Positions 1 to 12,856 are shown, counted from the first letter of the stretch. The stretch: 64,000 nt of DNA from Tamarix chinensis (GCA_030549775.1 CM060177.1:87701236-87765235), one strand, 5' to 3'. Program-made: numbers and translations. The notes: generated by a model not told the origin, from the sequence alone.

Positions 1-38
1 TGATGTCTCACCCACCTGCACAAAGTCAGAAGGGCCTA

Positions 39-94
39 CTACTCGTGGGAATGAGTAGCATCTATGAAAAGGGTGATCAGTACGCTACATACTG
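39..94 (+). other. Hairpin cassette of family L, copy 1
   Basis: Consecutive inverted repeats: CTACTC...GAGTAG (39-58), a degraded CACCC/GGGTG pair, and CAGTACGCTACATACTG (78-94). The same cassette lies at about the same place in copies 2, 3, 4 and (inverted) 6. Function unknown. Confidence 0.6.
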
Positions 95-1289
95 AGTAAG
101 GTAACAGATGCACTAAGGCTAACACATAAAATCACATACACCATGCAAAAGAATAGAAAAAAACATAAAGACAATCATGATATCATAATATAGTATAATC
201 ATTCAGGTAAATACATAAAGGCCCATTACAATCTAGATTAATTACTTAATTAATCTCTTATTGGAAATCGATTCACACCATGCTTTTTATCAAATCGATG
301 CTAGTACAGAAACCCTACTATTATAGCCGGTGGACCGGATACATACAGGGCACATAGCACCTGATCACTATTATTGCTGGTGGACCGAAAATATATTGGG
401 TGTAAAGCTCCTGATCACTATTATTGCCGGTGGACCGGAAACATATAGGGCGTAAAGCTCCTAACCACTATTATTTACTGGTGGATCAGTCTAACCTCGA
501 CTCTCATGGTGTTCCACTGTAAGTACTTAGTGCCTTTCCCATGTCTTAGCACAAATATTTTTGGTTTTGTTGAGTACAGAATCTCCCACTATTATAGCCA
601 GTGGACAGAAAACACACAGGTACAAAGCCTGACGACTATTATTCGTCGGTGGACCAATCACATATAGGACATCATTTCCTAACCATTATTATTAGCTGGT
701 GGATCGGTCTGAGCCCGACTCAACAATCTTCCACTTTAAATGATTAATGTATTATGATGTCTTATTCAAAAATATTACCTTAGACATGCATGAATCACTC
801 ACTTTACACTTATCCTCCAACTGACCCGTATCATATCATGAGAACCCTGCATCTCCTAACTTGCCCAAAAACCTTTCCTCTATTCTCAAACTCACACTAG
901 AACTCCAACACCGAAATATGTAAGTCAAGGCCCACTATTACTCACCTCCAAGTCTACTTATTCCATTACTCTAGGGTTTTTCCTCAGAAACCCTAATTTA
1001 GGCCTAAGTGGCCCATCCTACTCCACCTCACACAACCCAGATCATTTTTAATACTCCATACATCACAACTCATAGATTCCACCCTAATCATTACACTTTG
1101 ATCACCAAGTACACGTGCTACCACAAAAACCTTAAGTAGCCACACCAAAACCTAGCTCGGTCTCCTACATACCCTTATATTGCTCCATGTACTATTTTCT
1201 ATCCAAAGTGTTCAAACACCCAAACAACACTTACATTACCTTCCTCACATCCCAAATCAATGTTCCATACGTAAATTTCACTCTCATGC

Positions 1290-1740
1290 AGACTTTACAC
1301 ATCCCATGCAACCTTTCAAACTTTTCATGCAAACCCTAAAACTCCCACATGAAACCCTAGATTCAATCATGCAAACCCTAGATCCATCTATGCAAAACCC
1401 TAGATTCCACCATACAAAACCCTAGATTCCTCCATGCAAAACCCTATATTTATCCACACCAAACCCTAGATACAATCCATACAAAACCCTTGATTATATT
1501 CTTCCATGCAACACCATAGAATCTACTATGCACAACCCTAAGTCCATCCATACAAAACCCCAGTTCAGATTCTCCCATGCAACACTATAGAATCTACCAT
1601 GCAAAACCTTAAGTTCATCCATACCAAGCTCTAGTTTAGATTCTCCCATGCAGTACCATAAATTAGATCCTCCCATGCAGAATCATAGATTCTCCCATAC
1701 GAAACCCTAGATTTTCTCATGCAAAACCATAGACTCTCCC
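1290..1740 (+). repeat. Degenerate tandem repeat of CATGCAAAACCCTAGATTC type
   Basis: Units of about 20-25 bases containing CATGCAAAACCCTAGA repeat across this stretch of LTR copy 1. Diverged versions occur in copy 2 (about 7800-8470) and copy 3 (about 25975-26400). Short open frames here come from the repeat and are not genes. Confidence 0.7.
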
Positions 1741-2214
1741 ATTCCTTCGTTTTACTTTCACCCCCTATTCTTCTTCCACTGATGGATCATTAACATTTTT
1801 AGGTCAACTCACTTCTTTTTGGTTAACTTACTCCCCTTTGGTCAACTTATTTCCCTTTTTCCATTTTCAACCTTTTTCCCACACAATACCACTTTTATAC
1901 ATCCTCACATGCATGTCTAAAGGGTCATATACCACAATATTTCATCACATGTACATAATACACATGAACATACTTCAATTCCACACCATACCACACACAA
2001 AATAATTATAATGATAAACATAGAATACATAGCATACAAAGCATATAATGCACATCAACACACATAAGGCCTTAGTTACACCCTTACCTAAAACGACACT
2101 GGTCTTGGAGAACGTTCCTATGCCTTCTTAAGGCTTTAACTGATCTCACCTATATGAGGGAAAAACTAGAATTAGATTCCCTCCTACCAAAAAAAAACTA
2201 TTTTTTCTAACTTA

Positions 2215-2242
2215 TTCTAAGACTAGGTTTTTGATAAAATAA

Positions 2243-2305
<63 letters not shown>

Positions 2306-3024
2306 CATCATCATTAGCCAATTACTAAATTTAGCTAGAAATATAAGAAATAATAATAATATTGTAAAAATTGATAATATAAGGTTTGAAAACTTTATCC
2401 TAATAATAATAATAGTGATAATAAAATAATAATAATGATAATATTAAAAATAATAATAATAATAATATGATTTGAACTAAAAGTTGGAATAAGGGCTTCG
2501 ACCCTTCACCAAAATAATACTAATAATAACATTAGTAAAATTAATAATAAAATTTAGTAATAATAATAATAATGAAATAGTAATAACAATAATGATAAAA
2601 ACTATAATAATGTTGCAAAAATAAAATTAATCATAATGGTAATAATAGTAATGATAATAATCGAAGATAAAATGACGTAGGGTTTCGAACCTACATTAAA
2701 TAATAAGAAACTTATTAAATAATAATAATAATAATAATAAAACTAATAATAATAATAATAAACACTACTGATAAAAAAAAATATTAATGATATTAATAAT
2801 AATAAGACTTGATATTTATAATACTACTACTACAATTCAAAATAGGCACAATAGGGTTTCAGCCCTATATAGAATAATAATACTCACATTAAAAAAAATA
2901 ATAATAACAACAACAACATATTAGTATTAATAATAAAGATAATAGCATCAATAATAATAATAATAATAATAAATCGAAATAAAAATATGATAGGGCTTCA
3001 ACCCTCAATAGAAATAATAGTAAA

Positions 3025-3064
<40 letters not shown>

Positions 3065-3080
3065 GTAATATATTTTGCAT
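2215..3080 (+). repeat. TAA-rich low-complexity region
   Basis: Long runs of (TAA)n, the clearest at about 2246-2304 and 3020-3065, separated by short 'TAGGGTTTCGACCCTA'-like blocks. Equivalent regions occur in copies 2 (about 8880-9500) and 3 (about 36870-37560), so this is an ancestral part of the LTR. Translations rich in I or L are artefacts. Confidence 0.85.
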
Positions 3081-3303
3081 AAATGAAATAAAATAAAATA
3101 AAGCTCGTATAAATAGTAAAAAAGGGTTGAAGGGGTTTAGGGTTCAACCTTATGCTGGTTGTGACAGGTGGCTTCAGCTGTGATGCACAGCGGCACCGGC
3201 GGTGGCCGAAAAAAGAGAAGAAAAAGGGAAAAAGTTGAGGGCTAGGAAAAAGAGAAAGAAAAATAGGGTGGAAGTAAAGGTGGTTATGTTTGTCTAAAAG
3301 GAG

Positions 3304-3308
3304 AGGAA
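3304..3308. repeat. Target site duplication AGGAA, left copy (Athila-A)
   Basis: AGGAA lies immediately before the minus-strand LTR terminus at 3309. The same five bases follow the other LTR end at 24142-24146. This defines Athila-A as one insertion despite the 20 kb between its ends. Confidence 0.9.
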
Positions 3309-4785
3309 TAGTGTGGCTGTAGCCGGCACGCAATTTAAACCCTCTTGTTATCACTTGTAGTACTAGCAAATAAGGGTATCATTCTAGACCGAGTATTAAG
3401 AGGGCTCACCTCTATTTAACTAGCTTAAAAATAAATAAAAATACTAAATAATATAGAATAAATAAATAAATAAATAAAATACTAATCGAGCATTATAATA
3501 AAATAATAATAATAATAATAATAATAAAAGGAATAAATAATATAAAATAAACTAATAATATAAATAATATAAATAATGGAAATAATGAAAAACTCGCAGA
3601 TATGAGAAATATGTTAGGGATATAAAAATCCACCACTAGATTAGGTTGAAATATAATATTAATTTCTAAGTCATCTTTTAATCATGAGAATGAGATCAGC
3701 CAAGTTGTACACGAAAAGCAGGTCCATACACCTTTTATTACTTCCCTTAATTAATTAATACGACAAAGCGCTAGTATTAACCCTATTAAATACTAGCAGT
3801 ATAGCAGCAACAAGCGGCTCCTATATTTAACTAGATTTAATGCATTAAGTGTAACTGGAAGGCTATCAATCTAAGTACCCAAACTAGTACACAATGCATG
3901 TCTAGCTATATTTCTTTTCCTTGACCCACACGTATTGAAACGTTTTACTACTTCAGTTAGAATTAAAAAATTATTAGGTGAATTGTTATCTAACCTAGCT
4001 GTAATTTATACATATAAATTATAGTATATTTAGATGGCCACCTAGCAGGTAAATAATCCTACATACAGTCACTTATGAGGATACTAGAACAAGGCATGCA
4101 CTAAATAAACTATACTTAACAGAATTATATATATAAACGATAGCAATTAAAATAGAGTCAAGAAACAATCTCATGAAACAAAGAAAATAAAATTATATCT
4201 CAAACCCTAATCCAGGGTTTCATTTTATTTCTTAACAATAAATAATGAGCTAGTCATAATTATAAAATAAATTACACAGAAATATATATCTAAAATATAA
4301 ATTAGAGCAAGAGAAACAAATAACCAGAATTAATTTTAAATAAAAGATCAAGAATTTATTCGGATAAAAATTAATTGTATCTAAAATAAGTTATACCGGT
4401 ATTAAACTTCCTCTAATTTTCATCATTTTCAGCACATTGATTTCTGTGCAATTATTCTGTCCTTTTTCTTTTTTCCATGCGGCTGACGGAGGTTGTTGTG
4501 CTTCAAAAATTGGTGTGTGTTGCGCTGAGCTGCCGCACGTCGTCCTTCGTCGTCCGAGCCTCTGAAGGCCCGTTACTCTCACGTCCTTGACTAATGTGGC
4601 TCCCTCGCTTCGCCGCACAACTTTTTCTCCTAGGTGTTCTCCCTAATGTCCTCTGCTCTCTCTTTGTTATATCCTGCGGCTCTCCGCCTAGCCTCTGTTA
4701 CCTCCTCACTTTAATTAATGACCCTTTATCTTATTCCGTGTGTTCCTATTTATTTCTTGTGATGTCTCACGCCACATCATCCCTA
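3309..4785 (-). repeat. Truncated 3' LTR of Athila-A
   Basis: It matches 22331 to about 23797 of the 5' LTR almost base for base. The first part of the LTR (about 345 bases) is missing: near 4785 the sequence passes directly into DNA that matches the internal region of Athila-B near 16860-16905. The terminus reads TAGTGTGG instead of TGGTGTGG, a single change at the element edge. The exact breakpoint is uncertain by several bases. Confidence 0.85.
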
Positions 4786-6280
4786 CTGTGCATACCCTCT
4801 AATTTTTCTCTCTCTTAGATTCATGGCTACAAATGTGTAGAAATACTTATGTATGTGAGATAAGATGATAAAGATAACAAATGACTCACATATATAAACA
4901 AAGAAGGCTCATTTTCTTGTGGATAAAACCTCATGAAAGATATCAAATACTTGCCAAATGGACTGAACCATATGCTTAACTCTTGTGACTAATCTCCATC
5001 ATATCAAAGGCAGCTCATCTTGAGAATCAAATAGGGCTTACTTATTGGTTGTAGCTGGGTTTAAGTTAAAGAAGGGTATGGAGTATTTTAGGAGTATGGT
5101 GCTAAAAAGATCAAGAGCTAGTGAAATCTAATAATTAGAAGAAATATAAGCATAACTCCACATCAATGATTAATGATACACCTCTCCACCTTCACAATAA
5201 AATGTAACATGAATAGAACTTTCTCAACATTGTCTCCATAACTCCCTCTCTTCCTTTTATCCGTACATTTTTTTATTTTCTTTTTTTTTATGACAATTTT
5301 ATATCTTTTTTTCCATTTATTTCTTTTTTGATTTTTTTCTCCACCAAACATAACCAATCCCTTTTCTTACTGTAAATACATATACTTTTTTCACATATAA
5401 ACATACACAACCACTCTTTATATCCATAAGGATTTTATTTCCTTCCACTAGCTTTAAGAAAAGGTGAGGACATTAAGGCCCAAAGGTTATTCAATGTGGG
5501 TAATGAAGAAAAATATATGTTCCTTGTATAGGCTCAAAATGGTTTCTATAGGGTGTACATCATGTATACACAAATCAGGTTAAGCTATTTGGTCATGTGA
5601 TGGAAAATTTCTAAGTTGCCTTTATCATTTTCTCAATCAAAGTATGTTTTGACTATAAGCTTCGACTAGTACAAGAGTAAGTTCTAGTAATCTCTATAGT
5701 CCATTACAAGATCTATGGAAAATAATTTGATCAAAACAATTAAACATATATGAGGTTTATAAAGAAATTTTGAAGCCAAGAAAAGTAGATGACTTTGTAT
5801 AAATTCACTCAAAAAAAGGTACATGTGGTTCAAAAGCTCATTAAGGAATATGATGAATCTCAACATGCCATGTCAGTGGTTAGAAAATCATACACATTCT
5901 TTCTCCATTCACATTTAGACATGTAAATATGTGTTTCCTATATTGAAATTAACACAAAAAAATCTCCACTTGCTTTATCCCAATTTCATGATCACCTTTC
6001 CATTAGATTTCAATGATATATTCCTCATTAACTAATTAAGGGTCCTATGATTTCTAAAAATACTAAACACTAAAAACATAAAACACACACACCCCCATAC
6101 TTAAATAACACATTGTCCTCAATGTGTAAATAACTAAGGAAACATGTAATTTAAAGTATGGAGAAAACAAAATAAATAAATAAATAACTAAAGGATTGAA
6201 AACTCCCTTATGACATTGGGTTGCCTCCAAAGCAGCGCTTGGTTTTACGTCTTCATCATAACGTCGTAGCGGTCTACTCG
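4786..6280 (-). other. 3' non-coding internal region of Athila-A
   Basis: No credible reading frame. On the minus strand it matches the corresponding part of Athila-B (about 15470-16905), including the block GGAGGCAACCCAATGTCAT and an internal purine motif AAGTATGGGGGTG (6102-6090). Athila elements often carry an env-like frame in this position; none is recognisable here. Confidence 0.8.
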
Positions 6281-6389
6281 TTCAGTGTGGGTCCATCTTG
6301 TAAGCACACCTCTTCAATGTTATGATCCATGAATGACTCATAATAGGGCTTAAGCATGTGACCATTTACCTTGAACTCATTCCCCATCT
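6280..6389 (-). pseudogene. Athila-A integrase 3' end (separated from the rest by LTR copy 2)
   Basis: Read on the minus strand, the frame encodes GNEFKVNGHMLKPYYESF, the typical C-terminal motif of Athila pol that follows the integrase tail. It resumes the frame that stops at 11196 on the other side of the inserted LTR; the duplicated TCTCG bases join the two parts. Confidence 0.85.
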
Positions 6390-6494
6390 TCTCGTGTAAC
6401 ACCCCAAAATTCACTAAAATTTTTTTTTCTTAAAAGCGGAAGCAATTAAATTAGAAGCACTGAAAACCTGTGAATTCTAGAAGTGTTACCGCCA

Positions 6495-6540
6495 CACTTA
6501 GTACCAGACCGGTTCTCTCCGACCGTTCCAGTACCAAGTG
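6495..6540 (+). other. Inverted repeat near the 5' end of LTR copy 2
   Basis: CACTTAGTACCAGACCGGT faces ACCGTTCCAGTACCAAGTG, which could fold into a stem of about 19 bp with roughly four mismatches. The left arm is conserved in copy 3 (about 24900) and the whole structure in copy 5 (53262-53307). Confidence 0.65.
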
Positions 6541-6806
6541 CTAAGGCTAAGAAAAGAAATAATCAATACAATTCAATTTCCAAATAAGCATTAAACGGTT
6601 GTAAAACAAAATCAGAGTACGCATCAAGAAATGTAATTCATTTCCAAAAGAGAATTAAACTTACAACCGATAAAAGATTAACAAAAAGAATTAGAGTCAT
6701 ATAAAGACTATGATATGGCCACAACTCTCTTGAATCTCGAGCCAAACATGCTCAACACTCAGCCCCAACTGATATCTCGCCCACCTGCACAAATCAGAAG
6801 GGCATA

Positions 6807-6862
6807 CTACTCGTGGGAATGAGCAGCACCCATAAAAAGGGTGATCAGTACGCTACGTACTG
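6807..6862 (+). other. Hairpin cassette of family L, copy 2
   Basis: Three adjacent inverted repeats: CTACTC/GAGCAG (6807-6826), CACCC/GGGTG (6827-6843) and the perfect CAGTACG-CTA-CGTACTG (6846-6862). This is the best preserved third stem in the window. Confidence 0.7.
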
Positions 6863-9000
6863 AGTAAGGTAACCGAGCACTAAGGCCAACACATAAGCAC
6901 ATAATCCATGCAGAATAATAACAGGGCATAATCCAACATAACAACATAAAGGTATATGAACAATTCAGGTAAGAGTACAAAGGCCAATATAATCCAGATT
7001 AATTGTTTAATTAATCTCTTATCAGAATCATGTCACACCATACTTTTATTCAAGTCCATACGATTACGGGAACCCCACTATTTTTTTCCGGTGGATCGGT
7101 CGCGAGGGAAACGTTCCCTGCCACTATTTTAGCCTGTGGATCGGTCGCGAGGGTAACATACCCTGCCACTATTATAGCCGGTGGATCGGTCTGGCCCCTT
7201 CTCGTACGGTGTTCCACTTTAAGTGATTAGTGTCTTCCCATATCGTTCAACATATAACGTTTTGTTTTGTTGAGCTCGGGATCCCCCACTATTATAGCCG
7301 GTGGATCAGTCGCGAGGGTACATGCCCTGCCACTATTTTAGCCGGTGGATCGGTCGCGAGGGAAATATCCCCTGCCACTATTATGCCGGTGGATCGGTCT
7401 GGGCCCGTCTCAACATCTTCCACTTTACGTGATTAATGTATTAAGTATCTTATTCAAAGGCTTTCATCATGCACATGCACGAATCATAAATCATAAATTC
7501 CATATTCATCATCATCTTTAATCACCACATACACATATGCTACCACCAAACCCTAGCCATGCATAGATCGCTCCCTTTACACTTATCCTCCAATTCTACT
7601 TCACATCTCACTCTAGGGTTTTATCCCAAAACCCTAATTTAGTCTCCTTCGTACCCTTAATTCGCTCCACATGCTATTTTTCATCCCAAGTGCTCAAACA
7701 CCCAAACAACACTTACATTACCTTCCTTATATCCCAAATTAACTTTCCACACATAAATTTCATACCCATGTAGACATTAATCTCCCCATACTAACCTTCG
7801 AACCTTTTTCATGCAAACCCTAAAATTCCATGTGAAACCCTAATTTCAACCATGCAACATTAACCATTATGTAAAACCCAAAACCTCATCATACAAAACC
7901 CTAAATTCAATCCACATAACCCAAAGATTCATTCATACCAAACCCTAGTTTCAAACCATATACATCCCAAAGATTCATTCACACAAAACCCTAAATTCAA
8001 TCCATACCAACACAAGGATTCAACTTATATAAAACCCAAAGATTTTTCCACATAATACCATTGATTAGATTCTCCCCTTTCATAACCACAAATTATATTC
8101 TCCCATACAAGACTATAAGTTAGATTTTCCCACATAAGATCATAAATTGGAATCTCCCAAGCAAAACCATAATTTGGATTAATTGGATTCCCCAAAACAA
8201 ATCATAAATTAGATTCTCCCACTCAAATCATAAATTAGGTTCTCCCATATAATGTCATAAATTACATTCTCCCCAAATAACGTCTTACATTAGATTCTCC
8301 CTAACAACCATAAATTCAATTCCCCCATATAACATCATAAGTTATATTGTCTCCCACAAAACCATACAAAACCATAAGTTAAACTTCCCATATAAAACCA
8401 TAAATTATATTCTCCATACCAAAACCTCAAAAATCATAAATTAGATTCTCACACACGAAACCCTAAAATTCTCCATTTTATTCCTTTACTCATGAATCAA
8501 TGGAATACTTAGGTCAACTCACATCCCTTAATCAACTTCTTTCTCCATCCTCCTTTTTCATCCTTTCTCCCACATAAAAATCATATCAACATCCTCACAT
8601 GCATGTCTTACAGGGTCATACACAAATAATACACATGCCATATGAAAACATACTTCAACTCCATGTCATAGCATATACGGCATAATTAATAATCATAAAC
8701 ATAGAATGCATAGAATACGAGGCACACAATGCACATTAGCACATAAAAGGCCTTAGCACCCCTTACCTGAAACGACACCGGTCTTGGAGCACGTTCCTAC
8801 GCCTCCTTAGGGCTTTGACCAAATAATAACATATGAATAAAATAACCTTAACAAAATTCTAACTTTGCTAAAGACATAAAAATAATAGAGATATTATAAC
8901 CTTGATAATATAGGGTTAAAGACTTTACCCTAATGATAATAATGATACTAATATAATAATATCAAAGATAATAAAACTAATATCAATGAGAATAATAATA

Positions 9001-9035
<35 letters not shown>

Positions 9036-10039
9036 GCTTTAAAATTTAAAGTGGGGTTTCGACCCTACTTATAACTAATGACTTACCACTTATTTAATAT
9101 AAATAATAAAATTAATAACATATATAATAATATTAAAATAATAAAGATACTGATAATATTATCATCAATAGTTATAAGAACAATAGAAACAATAACACTA
9201 AAATAAATAAGTGCAAATGTTAATACAAAATTAGGGCCTAAGATTTTCCAGAATAATTAATAAAATGATAATAATAATTATTCTAATAATTATAATATTA
9301 ATAATAATAATAAGAAGAAGAATGATAATAATCCCATAATAATTCAATTAATAACTTAAAATTCGAAACTATCAATAATATTGTTTTATTACCACTCTCC
9401 ACCCTGCAAGTACAATTTAGAATAAAATTTCTCATCAAATAATAATAAAACATATTAAGAATATAAATATTAAGAATAATAATAATGGTAATTATATGCA
9501 AATAATTGAAATAAATTAAATCAAGGCTTATAATAATATGGAAAATGGTTGAGAGGGTCTAGAGTTCAACCTTAAGCTGGTGGGGATAGGTGGCACCGGC
9601 GGTGGTTCACGGCGGCGGCGACGGTGGCCGGAAAAATAGAAGAACAAAGAGACAGATGGATGTTGGGAAAAAGATAGGGAGAATTGAGGGGATATAAGAG
9701 GTGTTTATTGTTGCCCAAGAGTAGAGGGACAAAATGATGGTGGTGGTGCAGCCAAAGGTGGCGGCGCACGGCGGAGGAAGGCGGTTTAAGGCTTCGGGGT
9801 CAAAATTCCGGCGAGAACGAGCATCCAACTTGGCACGGCTATGGAGGCTCGTGCAAGAAGAATCGAGAGGTTAGAATGGTTTAGTTAATTATAGGACGTT
9901 GCAGGGAATAATTTGGCATGTGAAGGTGGCGTTGAAGTTGGCTATCGGCGGAGGAAACGGCGTCTAAAGTCTCGGTGATCGGCAGCTCGGGCTTAGGGTC
10001 TCGGGGAAGAACAAACTCCAAAATCTCATACAATCCAGC

Positions 10040-10048
10040 TATTTATAG
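10040..10048 (+). promoter_or_regulatory. TATA box of family-L LTR copy 2
   Basis: TATTTATAG about 3.65 kb from the LTR start and 1.15 kb from its end. The identical nonamer sits at the matching place in copy 3 (38085-38093) and copy 1 (24584-24592), within otherwise diverged G-rich sequence. It probably marks the U3/R boundary. Confidence 0.6.
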
Positions 10049-11195
10049 ATTGTAGATGGTATAATAGGGTTTTAGGGGTCGGCAGGAAGTTATGGGGTGC
10101 GAGAATTTGTGCAGCCGGCGGCGGAAAACGGTTGGCTAACGTTTGAGTTATTTCGGAATTTCGCGAGGTTGGGGAGAGGAAACAAGAGAGATTTAACGTC
10201 GAATAATTATGCTAATTTATTCCTGGAATTAATAGGAAGACAATGAGGCAAGAAACGGCCGGTATTAATCACCGTAGCCGGAGATGCTATTGATGGCGGC
10301 CAACGTTGCAGCGTCATCGACGGCAGAGGGAGGAGGAAGAAGAAGACGGCTGGCCGGTCGGTTCGCGAAGGAAAAAGAAAGAAAGAAAAGGAGGAAGAAC
10401 CGGGCGGTTCGGGCGCGGTCGAGGGTGCGACTAAATGGAACGCTGCATTCCCACGAAGTAACGAACGGAACGCCGCGCAGAGAGGGGCGGAAGAAGGGCG
10501 ACGGCGCGAGGGGTAATGGATTAGATGAAACGGTGAGTTTTGGTGGAAACGGAAGCTAAATGCGGCGTGGCGACGTCAGACAAAGGACGCCGCACGGGCT
10601 GGGCCGAAGAAGGAAGAAGAGAAGAAAAGAAGAACTGGGCCGCGCCAGGCCCAGTCGGGGAAAAGAAGAGGAAAAAGAAAAAGAAGAAAAAGAAAGAAAA
10701 AGGTAAGGAAAAAGGAAGAAAGAAAAAAGAAAAAGGGAAAAAGGAAAGGAGAAAAATAATTAGATTGGGGCCAATTAAATTAATCTAAATATTTAGGATA
10801 TTTAAAAATAATAATATTTAAATAAAATTAAATTTAAATCCCTTTTTAGGCTAAATTAGGATATTTAAAATATTTTTCATAAATTCCATTTTAATTAGCA
10901 AAACACCCTAATTTTCTTCCATTAAATTATTTATAAAATTAATATTAATTTGAAACTATTTTCTCCTCATTATTTTAAATAAAATAATTTATTTAGTTAA
11001 TTTCTAAAATACAAATCCTTAATTAGCTAAAATACCCAATTTCTCTTAATTAACATACTTATAAATTTATCCTTGATTTTCCCTAATTAATTTCCTTTTA
11101 TTTTAATCAAAATAATTTATTTAATTAATATTTATGATAAAATCTCATTTAAATATAATATTTAAGATTATAATTTTTCGGGGCATTTCATCTCG

Positions 11196-12529
11196 CTTTT
11201 GATCTGTATTGCACCATAAGGGAAAACATTAGTAACAATAAAAGGACCAACCTATCTAGAATGCAACTTACCTGGAAATAAGCGGAGATGCGAATGGTAG
11301 AGTAGCACTTTTTGATCCACAAATAATGACTTTCCACGAATCATCTTATTATGAAAAGATTTTGTCTTCTCCTTATATGCCATAGCACTTTCAAAAGTGT
11401 CATCCCTTATTTCTTCTAATTCATGAAGTTGTAGCTTCCTATGCGTTCCAACAGAGTCAATACTCATGTTCAAATTCTTAATAGCCCACCATGCCTTGTA
11501 TTCAAGCTCCACTGGTAGATGGCATGCCTTTCCATAAACGAGTCAAAAGGGAGACATGCCTATGGGCATTTTATAGGCTGTCCTATAAGCCCATAAAACA
11601 TCATTTAGCCTTTAGCTCCAGTCCTTTCGATTTGTGCTCGCGGTCCTCTCTAGTATCTTCTTTATTTCTCATTTGGAAACTTTGGCTTGCCCGCTAGTTT
11701 GAGGATGGTAAGGTGTAGAGAATTTATATGTCACCCCATACTTATGTAGCAAGGCTTCAATTGTCCTATTGCAAAAATGTAAACCTCCATCACTAATGAT
11801 TACTCTAGGCATACCAAACCTAGAGAAGATGTGAGATTGAACAAACCCTGCAACTACACGAGAATCGTTAGTCCGGATGGCAATCGCTTCCACCCATTTT
11901 GATACATAGTCTATTGCAAGAAGAATATAGAGGAAACCCTTAGAAGATGGAAAAGGTCCCATAAAGTCAATTCCCCATATGTTAAAAATTTCTATGAATA
12001 TAATAGAAGTTAAGGGAATTTGGTCTCTAGGACCAATATTACCTGATCTCTGACATCTATCACCTCGCATATAGTACTCATTAGCATCGCTGAATAGTGT
12101 AGGCCAATAAAAACCTGCTTCAAGGACCTTAAAGGCGGTCTTTTTAGCACCAAAATGTCCCCCACAATGGAATGTATGACAATGTGCTAGAATATGCTCA
12201 AGTTTTGAATCAAGGACACATCTCCTAATTATACCATCAATACCGAATTTCCACAAATAGGGATCATCCCAAACATATTGGGATGCCTCTTTTCTAATTT
12301 TAGTTCTTATGGATTGTGGCATGTCATTGGGAAACTTATGTGTTACCAAAAAATTTACAATATAAGCAAACCATGGTGTACTTACCTGTATCCCAAAGAG
12401 CTGCTCAACCGGGAAGTTCTCGATCAATGGTATGGGTTCACCATATTGAATCATTCGGCTCAAATGATATGCCACTACGTTCTCACTACCTATCTTGTCC
12501 TTAATTTCCGCATCAAAGTCTTGTAACAA
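11196..12529 (-). pseudogene. Athila-A integrase fragment
   Basis: The 12529-11669 frame starts in the RNase H/integrase linker and runs through the zinc-binding region (HCGGHFGAKKTA ... GDRCQ, where the first Cys of the usual CxxC pair is replaced). The DDE core follows, with first Asp in GIDFMGPF and second in ISDGGLHF. At the third position the motif reads GQAKVSK: the usual Glu of TSGQAE is Lys (codon at 11683-11681), followed by a stop three codons later. The tail resumes at 11512-11252 with QKVLLYHSHLRLFPGKL, the usual C-terminal domain of Athila integrases. Loss of the catalytic Glu and several stops make it inactive. The last part lies at 6389-6280, beyond LTR copy 2. Confidence 0.92.
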
Positions 12530-12538
12530 GAGTACCCA

Positions 12539-12856
12539 TCATATCAATCGTGGCTTTACGTCTTTCTTAGACAATAGATACTTCAAAGTTGTATGGTCAG
12601 TAAATATGGAAACTTTAGTTTGAAGCAAATATGACCTAGATTTTTCAATAGCAAATACCACAGCCAATAATTCTTTCTCGGTAGTTGAGTAATTCAATTG
12701 AGCATCATTTAGAGTCCTTGAAGCGTAGTAGATGGCGTATGGCTTTTTATCCTTTCGTTGTCCTAAGACTGCCCCAATTGTATAGTCAGAGGCATCACAC
12801 ATTATCTCAAATGGTAGGGACCAATCTTGCGGTAATATCACTGGAGCAGTAGTCAA
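12539..12856 (-). pseudogene. Athila-A RNase H domain
   Basis: A 105-residue open stretch with the RNase H pattern of Ty3/gypsy pol: CDASDYTIGAVLGQ (first Asp), TEKELLAVVFA (Glu) and FTDHTTLKYLL (next Asp). It lies between the RT and integrase fragments in the expected minus-strand order. The frame to RT is broken between about 12860 and 13139. RNase H would remove RNA from the RNA/DNA hybrid during reverse transcription. Confidence 0.92.

Larger units (their letters stand above)
6395..11190 (+). mobile_element. Solo LTR of family L (copy 2), inserted in Athila-A
   Basis: A complete 4796 bp copy: it starts TGTAACACCCCAAAATTCAC, ends GGGGCATTTCA, and the 5 bp duplication TCTCG flanks it (6390-6394 and 11191-11195). 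No internal domain or second LTR is present, so it is best read as a solo LTR left by recombination. The order of parts is an inverted repeat (6495-6540), the hairpin cassette (6807-6862), two blocks of CACTATTATAGCCGGTGGATCGG units (about 7075-7420), CCCTAAA-like oligonucleotide repeats (7780-8470), a TAA-rich stretch (8880-9500), a G-rich block (9560-10650), a TATTTATAG box, a (GAA)-rich purine block (10650-10760), and an AT-rich 3' end. Open frames in the G- and GA-rich parts are compositional. Confidence 0.9.

Noticed and set aside
7075..7420. CRISPR-like array (repeated CACTATTATAGCCGGTGGATCGG units)
   Set aside because: Plant nuclear DNA, irregular spacing, diverged units and no associated genes; the units are internal to an LTR.
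10284..10788. Basic, Lys/Glu-rich open frames
   Set aside because: They lie in the G-rich and GAA-rich 3' part of LTR copy 2; similar frames occur in copies 1, 3 and 5 and their sequences do not agree, so they are compositional.
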